Positions 57,989-64,000 of a stretch of 64,000 nt of DNA are shown here, in pieces. The stretch is from positions 1,240,001 through 1,304,000 of the forward strand of contig NC_061467.1 of the NCBI RefSeq assembly GCF_022581195.2, written 5' to 3'. The notes beneath the pieces are model-generated. The model was not told the origin of the DNA and made no database searches. It was given only the letters and a program-made list of their open reading frames with translations. Both the position numbers and the translations under genes were made by a program. This DNA comes from Helicoverpa zea. Lineage: Eukaryota > Arthropoda > Insecta > Lepidoptera > Noctuidae. Numbering within the stretch: the first letter of the stretch is position 1; every line of letters starts with the position of its first letter.

Positions 57989-58513
57989 TCAGCTCAAAAA
58001 CAACTGAGCATGTTCCTCCAACTCAGTAAACACATTGCTATCTACATATTCCACTACCAGCTTATCGCCTTCCAATAGAACCTCATTCTTCATCAGCTCA
58101 GAAACTTCCACATCCATCTTCAAAGGACTGATGCAATAACTATCAAGCTGTCTAAACAACCTTAGTTTGACCTCACTAACTTTGTTATTATCATTTTTAA
58201 TATTACAAGAATCACAAATACTGTCTATGGCGCGCCCTAAACTCCATTTTGAACTTATAAAGACTGGAACCGTGTCTTTTAAGTCTGGTTCTAAAGTGAC
58301 AGTATCAAACTTTTTTATACTGTCCTCTTCTTGTATGATTCTTATTGGTTTTGGTTCCATGTTTGAAGGTTTTTTGATGGCGAAGTATACTCTGTCGGAA
58401 GCTGGGACGGTCTTGGGTCCGATAGCCTTTTGTTTTATCCTCATGAGGTGTATTTTTGAAGCTGTCTTCACTTTTGCTGATGATTGGAGAGCTTTGCGGA
58501 TGTTTTCTGTGAT
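57989..58513 (-). CDS. ZFAND1: ZFAND1 exon 3 (ubiquitin-like C terminus)
   Basis: The acceptor is TTTACAG. It encodes ITENIRKALQSS through the TGA at 57991-57989, including ASKIHLMRIKQKA and the C-terminal ubiquitin-like fold with KWSLGRAID. Confidence 0.95.
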   Translation of the reverse strand: MTENIRKALQSSAKVKTASKIHLMRIKQKAIGPKTVPASDRVYFAIKKPSNMEPKPIRIIQEEDSIKKFDTVTLEPDLKDTVPVFISSKWSLGRAIDSICDSCNIKNDNNKVSEVKLRLFRQLDSYCISPLKMDVEVSELMKNEVLLEGDKLVVEYVDSNVFTELEEHAQLFLS

Positions 58514-59211
58514 CTGTAAAAAAAATATTTTAACTTTATTGTTTGATATGTTAAATGAAAATATCTAGAGAGTAAAAAATGGGATTTAATAGTAGTACCT
58601 TTTCTTGTAAATGCTTGTTGGCCTCTCTGAACTGTCTCCTGGGAGCTTCAAACTGTTCTATCTTCGCTGCCATTGTCTCATCATCTATTTCTGGACAAGT
58701 TCTGGAAATATACAGACTGACATGACATTTTAAATATTTACGCACAATAGACATTTTAAATAATGGACAATAGGTAATTATGTATTACATATGACTCATG
58801 GTACAGGGACGCTATTAAAAAATTGTTACTTAAAAACTTAAATATTGTTCATATAAAGAAACTAATCAACATTTTATATATATTTTCTGAAGATGAGAAA
58901 CTTATTTACAGAACTATTTATACTTACGGATGGAATCTGTGTTCAATACAATAGTGTTTATTACACTTAGAACACAACATCTCATGCAGGTTTCCTTTCC
59001 GACAACCTTTTTCTGAGCACCTGAATATCTGGTCATCATTTTTGAGGTTAACTTCTTTGGGTTTTGGCGCCAATTCACACTCGCCGGATAGACAATGTAG
59101 GTTGAAATGTTCTCTGCAGAAAACCTTGCCACATTTGCACTGAAGAGGCAGAAAGTCAGTTTGGTTGCAGTCTGGATACTGACAGTGTTCTCCAAGTGTT
59201 GGAAACTCCAT
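57989..59211 (-). CDS. ZFAND1: ZFAND1, AN1-type zinc finger protein 1
   Basis: ZFAND1 recruits p97/VCP and the 26S proteasome to stress granules (known for the human and yeast Cuz1 proteins). Exons are 59211-58928, 58701-58599 and 58513-57989: 912 nt, 303 residues. The start is MEFPTLGEHCQYPDC. The first AN1 finger lies at about residues 10-42 (C-x4-C, QCKC, FCREH, HC) and the second at about 61-98 (FRCSEKGC, LCSKC, YCIEHRFHPTC), crossing the exon 1/2 junction. The C-terminal half, with PVFISSKWSLGRAID and GDKLVVEYVDS, is the ubiquitin-like region of this family. The length is close to the human protein (about 268). The gene converges on LGR1 with 380 bp between stop codons. Confidence 0.95.
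58599..58701 (-). CDS. ZFAND1: ZFAND1 exon 2
   Basis: The acceptor is TTCCAG and the donor GTACTA. It finishes finger 2 (TCPEIDD) and continues KIEQFEAPRRQFREANKHLQ. It ends in phase 0. Confidence 0.92.
58928..59211 (-). CDS. ZFAND1: ZFAND1 exon 1 (AN1 fingers)
   Basis: ATG is at 59211-59209. It carries all of finger 1 and most of finger 2 and ends in phase 2 at a GTAAGT donor. Confidence 0.95.
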
Positions 59212-60184
59212 CTTTTCAAAACCTTAGCGTTTAAGTCAAGCCAGATGTAATAGTTATGTTTTTGCTCCACTTTATTTCTGCCTATAGTTATTCAAGTGTT
59301 ATATTTATTATCTAAAATTAAACTTGGTCACGAAATACTATGAAGAATACACAAAATAAAATGCGTTCCAGCTCTTCGTTGTATATGGTTGTATTGGATC
59401 AGCTGACAGTCATAGATGAGCAGGACAGCTATTCAAATTTATCATTAGTGTGAAAAGGTAACAAACTAATCAAAATGTTTAAAATTCAAATAATCGTAAT
59501 GTAACTTTTCGAACTGTCAAATGACTTGTCTATTTTCAATTTTTTTTTTTAATTTTTGCCCATAGGGCAGGCTAAAGTCTTTCGACCATACTGCCTAGTC
59601 TTTCGTAGGTATTAATTTCTTTCGTAATATTTTTAAAAAATTTTGTCATACGTGTTTAATTCATGTCAAATCAATAATTTTTTGTCAAGTCATTGTCTTC
59701 TTTTATTAATCCTGGTTTTTTTCCTAATCCAGCCGTTATCATAGATGTAATATACTATAAACAAGATTGCGCATTCTCAAAATATATATTTACGAAAATG
59801 AACTCTATTCCAACGCAATAAGGTACTAAGTTGGTTGCATAATACACAGAGGCAAATCCGAGCCGAGCGGGATAGTTAGAACGGAGGCCGTTTGTCTCTT
59901 TCTAACACCTTGCCAGCATAAAAAAATGTTGTGATCAAGTTTTTTTTGCCCAAAAAAACAATTGAATCACTTATATTTTTATCTTATTTTAACAATATTG
60001 TAAGTCAACAAATTAAGAACAATCGCATTAATTTATTCGTATTTATTCTTAAAACATAAACAACATAAATTTTTATTTTGCTTTTTTTTATTTTCCAGCG
60101 GTAACCCTGAACATTCTTGGCGCGTAATCAGCATTTAAAATTTTGTTTATATTTTTTTGTATTAAATCAATTCAAATTATTGAA

Positions 60185-60428
60185 ATGGTGAAAAAGTGTT
60201 GCTTTTATACTTGTGAAAGTGAATCCTATGGTGGTTGCAATATATCGTTCCACCGGTAAGCTAATAATAACATTTTCGTAAATCAAACAACTAGGGTGCC
60301 CATGAATTCTTGTTATGAGTCAAAATATGGGTGATGGACTTTAAAACTGTTGTACTATTGTTATAGCTTCCCAAAAAAATGTAGAAAGGCGATATAAATG
60401 GCTCAGCAGTCTATATGTGAAGCAAAAA
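60185..60428 (+). pseudogene. THAP domain exon(s) of P-like transposase, broken
   Basis: The first exon (60185-60256) encodes MVKKCCFYTCESESYGGCNI and SFHR, the C-x-C start and FH-x-FP approach of a THAP DNA-binding finger, ending at a GTAAGC donor. After an AG near 60,366 the text continues with FPK and the W of the domain, but an extra A in an A-run (about 60,373-60,379) breaks the frame. It is non-functional as it stands. Confidence 0.7.
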
Positions 60429-60488
60429 TACAAAAAAATCAGTCTGCACTTCAAATCTTCCCGTTTTTATTACTGCTAATTCCTGCTA

Positions 60489-60715
60489 TAGTTCGGCCAT
60501 TCAGAGAATGCGTTCCTGACACGTCGCGATTGAACTGACGACGTAACTTTGCAATGGCGTTGCAGTTACGATAAAAATATTTTTGGTGGTTGTTTACCGT
60601 TTTAACAATTGAGGAGCATTAAAACAACATTATTATATCAATAATCAATGAATGTAGTTACGTCGTCAGTTCAATCGCGACGTGTCAGGAACGCATTCTC
60701 TGAATGGCCGAACTA
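60489..60715 (-). mobile_element. 227-bp MITE, copy B
   Basis: It has the same length and nearly the same sequence as copy A at 55,491, but the internal part is reversed. TA flanks it (60487-60488 and 60716-60717). It is nested in the P-like element. Confidence 0.88.
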
Positions 60716-61213
60716 TAATTATTAAAAGCCTATATTATTAGTTTAAGGTCACAAACTGCGTAAGTTAAAACTTCAATACCAATCTGTGTTTAATAATCTT
60801 AGCAAACTCGGATTGGTCTCACATAGCTTAATCTCATAGTCACCCTATTAGAAAGGGACAGACGGCCTCCGTACTAACTATTTCACTCGGCTCGTTTTTT
60901 GGTTAAAAATGCGCAGTCCTGTTTACTAATATTATGTCTATGGCCGTTATAGGCATAATTTCATGTCAAATCATATCCATTTTTTTTAGACAGTGTCAAC
61001 GTATTTTTTACGTCAAGTTGATATTCTTTACAGGTTTTACCTTTTTCCCCTATTCTTATGCTATTATTTATTTATATACACCATAAATTAGACAAATATA
61101 ATAGAATATTTAAAAAAACTATATATAAATTATATATACAAAGGTAGTGCTAACTTTTATGAACATTTAAATGTCATTAACGGTTTCCAATATGAATCTG
61201 TACAAATATAAAA

Positions 61214-61357
61214 TATACAACCCGTGCCGATATAGAATGGGATTAGAAATCGCGACAGCTGTATTCAACTCTCGCTCATGTGTTATAGTGTATGAGCGAG
61301 AGGTAAATACAGCTGTCGCGATTTCTAATCCCATTCTTTATCGGCACGGGTTGTATA
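61214..61357. repeat. hairpin element, about 65-bp arms
   Basis: A near-perfect palindrome: the arms contain CCCGTGCCGATA, GGGATTAGAAATCGCGACAG and CTCTCGCTCAT, and meet around GTTATAGTG (near 61,285). There is no ORF. Confidence 0.88.
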
Positions 61358-61392
61358 TAAGTTGAAGCATTCATAAGCAACTCCTGTAAGCT

Positions 61393-62026
61393 TTTTTTTT
61401 TTTTTTTTTTAGCGACGTAAAATCATCAAATGACCCCACCCGCTGTGGGTTAGCAGCGGTGAGGGAGTGTCAGACTCTTACTGACTAAAATCGTCGTGTT
61501 CCGTCATAGGCCTTTTATGTACCAGGGCCGCGGTATCTCTTTCGAACAACCCGCAGCCCCGGCAGGCCTTGGCCCTGCTGGGCCCCGCTGGGGTTGCTGA
61601 CATCTCTTTGAGGAGCGCGTGGAACAACGCGCGCCGTCGACACGGGTCTGTCGTCTAGAAAGACAGAGGGACGATGAGCCACCCGAACTCACCGCCCACA
61701 GACCCACGCCTACGGTGGCCGGGAGTCATCTCGCGACACCCGGCGCCCATGGTGTCTACCTGGTCCAGCGCGGCGGCCGGGATGAGAGGTGCGAACTCTC
61801 TGGCGTTCCGCCTCCTCCTTCTCGAGCATGACCGCTTCGCAGAAGGAGGCGACGGCATCCCATTCCCTCTCGCCCCGGACCATGGCCTGAACCAGGGCCG
61901 GACGCGAGAGGTCGCCGCCGCCCAAAGCCTCGACGAGGACCCGGCGGTGCCCTTCCCATGCGGGGCACACCTGGACTGTGTGGTCCACCGTGTCCTCGGG
62001 GCTGTCCGCACAATGGTGACACCCGG
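61393..62026 (-). mobile_element. R1-like LINE 3' end, antisense, 634 bp
   Basis: The minus strand encodes the RT C-terminal zinc-knuckle region: CHHCADSPEDTVDHTVQVCP then AWEGHRRVLVEALGG. A GC-rich 3' UTR and a poly(A) tail (poly-T, 61393-61410) follow. The perfect 16-bp duplication GCAACTCCTGTAAGCT lies at 61377-61392 and 62027-62042. It is much richer in GC than the surrounding DNA. Confidence 0.9.
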
Positions 62027-62066
62027 GCAACTCCTGTAAGCTAAGCGGGACTTGTCTATTTTCAAT

Positions 62067-63139
62067 GTCTATTTTTGCAAAATGACACTCTTGAATTCGT
62101 TCAGAAATTGTGTGGAGCGGCCTGGCGATACATTTCACGAAAAAGGAAAAAATCATGCCAAACTAAATGGCGGCTCGGGAAAACTAAACATGTGGATAGA
62201 GGAAGGTGCACTTTCGGTAATATTCGATATGAGCACCTAACGTGTGTATCATTGTCTTTGAAAGTTAGCTACGCGCCGACTTTAAGTTTGGCAACTATCA
62301 TCAATCAAAGGCTATCAAAAAACGGGGAAGTGAAAATAAACATATTAATTAAGCATATTTTTATTGAAATAAAAACAATAAATAAGACATTTTACTTAGA
62401 ACGGACAAATTATTGGTATCACTTGTTTGACTCACTGTAACAGTTACAAAATTGCTAGGGAAAAGATTGAAATGAAAAATACACAACTATGTGCCTTAAA
62501 CTAAATACATAAAGTTCATAATGAATTGTTTTACTATATAACATTTACTATCTTTGTATTCTTTATCATAAAATTTGAGCTACAATTCGCTTAGAAAATA
62601 TAAAAGCAATCCTATTTCTTACAAAACTAGCGACGTAGCTATGAAGACAACAGGACAACATCGGCAGTGCAAAACTTATTTTTCATAAACTTTTTACAGC
62701 TTATAACAAATGGTGCAAAAGTATAATCTATCTCACTTCTAAGACACTAATTCGATAAGGACACAGAAACTATCAAAACGAGAACAGTGTTATCTTATTC
62801 CAGCTAACTTCAGATGGAAAAGTGATAACTGAAGCTAGTCAAAGATTGCTAAAATTTCAAAATTATGGATGTTTTATCTCACGAAAGCGAATGTTTACTT
62901 GTTGTGTAAGTATGGGAGCGCTCAGTAGTGATTGAATCATTGAGTTATACAAAGACAATACATAGAATCTGAATTATACCTTTCTCTATTGTGATAAGGT
63001 TGAAAATCTATTGAAGAAATTTGACAGACTGCGATAGGTCGCACACAAGTACAGGCTCATGCGCTTTCATGAAATAAAACCTCTATATTTAACCGGTTAT
63101 TGCTGACAAAAAATCTGCTAGTTTTTATAGGGGAAAGTA
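62067..63139. other. spacer / 3' UTR of VARS1
   Basis: No repeat was recognised. On the minus strand an AATAAA near 62,356 could end the VARS1 transcript. A 121-codon plus-strand frame (62,075-62,440) lacks recognisable features. Confidence 0.4.
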
Positions 63140-63355
63140 CTACATGAGTTTCAGTGTTTCCATAGCAGCCTGTAGCCTTTCGATTTCTCCCTGCGACTGC
63201 GCAAGTTTCTCCGAGTTGGTCTTCTGGACTTCGGCAGGCACTTTAGTTGTGTAGTCCTCGGCTGCCATCGCTTGTTGGAGCTTGGCTATGGTTTGTGATA
63301 GAGACTCCTTCTTCTTTTCTAGTTTCGCGATCTCCTTTTGGGGGTCGATAAGGCC
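63140..63355 (-). CDS. VARS1: VARS1 last exon
   Basis: The acceptor is TTTCACAG and the first codons are GLIDPQKEIAKL. It encodes 71 residues of Lys/Glu/Gln-rich coiled coil ending AAMETLKLM and a TAG stop. Confidence 0.95.
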   Translation of the reverse strand, partial: GLIDPQKEIAKLEKKKESLSQTIAKLQQAMAAEDYTTKVPAEVQKTNSEKLAQSQGEIERLQAAMETLKLM

Positions 63356-64000
63356 CTGTGAAAAATGGGAATTTTGAATTGTAATATGTCGATTACGATT
63401 TGAATTGTAATATGATAACTGCTATAAACTATTTTAAGTTGGATAATGCTGGGGTGAGGCTTAGCTCTAATTTCGATCGATGAAAAAATCTGTTATATAT
63501 TTATTTGAAACTGGACCATTTTTACTTATGATTACGTGGTTCCTAAGGGGCGATATTGGGTGGTCATTAGTTTTAAAACATTAGAAATATAAGGTTGCAA
63601 TATAAGTATATACTTATAATTGACAACAATACTAATCTCATATCTATGTTCCATAAGCTCCTAATATCTACCTAATTTCCCAAACAATTTTAAACCCTAA
63701 AACCAATATATAAAGTCCATACTCCACTACATACCTTCAAAACCAGATGCACCTCAATCTTATCAGACACAGTGAGTATAGAACATCCTATAGAAGGCTT
63801 TTCTTCCGAGAGCTCACTATTGGCCAAAGACTGGAGACTCCTGAACAGGTTCCTGAGGTCTTCCACCTTCAGGTCCTGGGAGATAATGAGGTGGGCTGTG
63901 GTCTTCTGTTTGTTCGTTATGTTGTACTCGGAGCGGGTGGAACGGATGAGATGGACCATTTTAAGGACTGTGTCCACGTTGGATTCTAGCTCTTCTGAGC
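63140..64000 (-). CDS. VARS1: valyl-tRNA synthetase, C-terminal end, partial
   Basis: This enzyme attaches valine to tRNA-Val in the cytoplasm. The two last coding exons are visible: 64000-63735 (open at the window edge) and 63355-63140, with the TAG at 63142-63140 and a 379-bp intron between them. The visible product (about 159 residues) begins in the anticodon-binding domain (LIRSTRSEYNITNKQKTTAH) and ends in the ValRS C-terminal coiled coil beginning GLIDPQKEIAKLEKKKE, with KVPAEVQ. The order and motifs match eukaryotic ValRS (GL-x-DP-x-x-E-x-x-KL). The catalytic domain lies to the right of the window. I chose the cytoplasmic type because of the similarity to VARS1; a mitochondrial form is less likely but not excluded. 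Confidence 0.93.
63735..64000 (-). CDS. VARS1: VARS1 penultimate exon, partial
   Basis: The frame is open to the window edge: SEELESNVDTVLKMVHLIRS and on to SDKIEVHLVLK, ending in phase 0 at GTATGT. It is the end of the anticodon-binding domain. Confidence 0.92.

Larger units (their letters stand above)
59740..60942 (+). mobile_element. P-superfamily DNA transposon, decayed
   Basis: It is flanked by the exact 8-bp duplication GCCGTTAT (59732-59739 and 60943-60950). The termini CATAGATGTAATATACTATA and, inverted, CATAGACATAATATTAGTAA are imperfect inverted repeats, and a second inverted segment (CGAGCCGAG, GGAGGCCGT) lies inside. It encodes a THAP-type zinc-finger start. An 8-bp duplication, CAT terminus and THAP domain fit the P superfamily. 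Most of the transposase is missing. Confidence 0.8.
59541..62048 (-). mobile_element. possible retro-insertion containing nested elements
   Basis: GACTTGTCTATTTTCAAT occurs exactly at 59523-59540 and 62049-62066. The left copy is followed at once by a T-tract, as expected for the poly(A) tail of an antisense retrocopy. Removing the nested elements leaves about 650 bp of unclassified AT-rich sequence. The identity of the outer element is unknown. Confidence 0.5.

Noticed and set aside
61655..62156. Long overlapping GC-rich ORFs on both strands
   Set aside because: All are shadows of the R1-like LINE fragment or run out of it into flanking DNA.
62075..62440. 121-codon plus-strand ORF between the R1-like LINE and VARS1
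   Set aside because: Possible basic N-terminus, but no recognised family and it lies in the likely VARS1 3' UTR; not called.

Overview
The window is eukaryotic nuclear DNA from an insect, very probably a moth or butterfly (Lepidoptera). It is AT-rich, its genes are split by GT-AG introns, the spacers are full of transposable elements, and several interspersed repeats are of types I associate with lepidopteran genomes (tRNA-derived SINEs ending in GGATGATG, the 'CCGACTTCCCAAAAAGGAGGAGG' repeat, the 'CCGGCCAAGTGCGAGTCGGA' repeat). Species cannot be told from the sequence alone. There is no bacterial operon, CRISPR array or viral gene that I can support.

Layout. (1) About 4,469-13,656, minus strand: the first eight coding exons (about 358 residues) of CNOT3, the NOT3 subunit of the CCR4-NOT deadenylase complex. 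The C-terminal NOT-box exons are not seen and should lie left of base 1. A small uncharacterised ORF (9,761-10,030) sits in its second intron. (2) 13,657-23,572: intergenic, with foldback and TIR elements and a pair of CTCF-like motifs about 0.6 kb upstream of the CNOT3 start. (3) 23,573-57,608, plus strand: LGR1, a type A leucine-rich-repeat G-protein-coupled receptor of the glycoprotein-hormone receptor family. I reconstruct 13 exons and 762 residues. The signal-peptide exon is separated by a 24.8 kb intron from twelve clustered exons at 48,462-57,608; phases agree at every junction. The big intron holds a 5'-truncated LINE with a long reverse-transcriptase ORF, two SINEs, a hAT-type element with nested LINE pieces, and several large inverted repeats. 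(4) 57,989-59,211, minus strand: ZFAND1, a two-AN1-zinc-finger protein, complete in three exons and convergent with LGR1. (5) 59,212-63,139: a stack of nested elements (a decayed P-superfamily element with a THAP exon, a MITE inside it, an R1-like LINE, a perfect hairpin), possibly inside one older retro-insertion flanked by an 18-bp repeat. (6) 63,140-64,000, minus strand: the last two exons (partial) of cytoplasmic valyl-tRNA synthetase.

The host genes are not an operon. CNOT3 works in mRNA deadenylation, LGR1 in peptide-hormone signalling, ZFAND1 in stress-granule and proteasome clearance, and ValRS in translation. The most informative part of the window is its transposon archaeology: many insertions have exact target-site duplications that can be read by eye, which gives a relative chronology. 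I found no convincing wholly new biological system. The best leads are the P-like/THAP element, the hAT element with CCGGT subterminal arrays, the antisense R1-like insertions, the tandem CTCF-like sites and the intronic small ORF.
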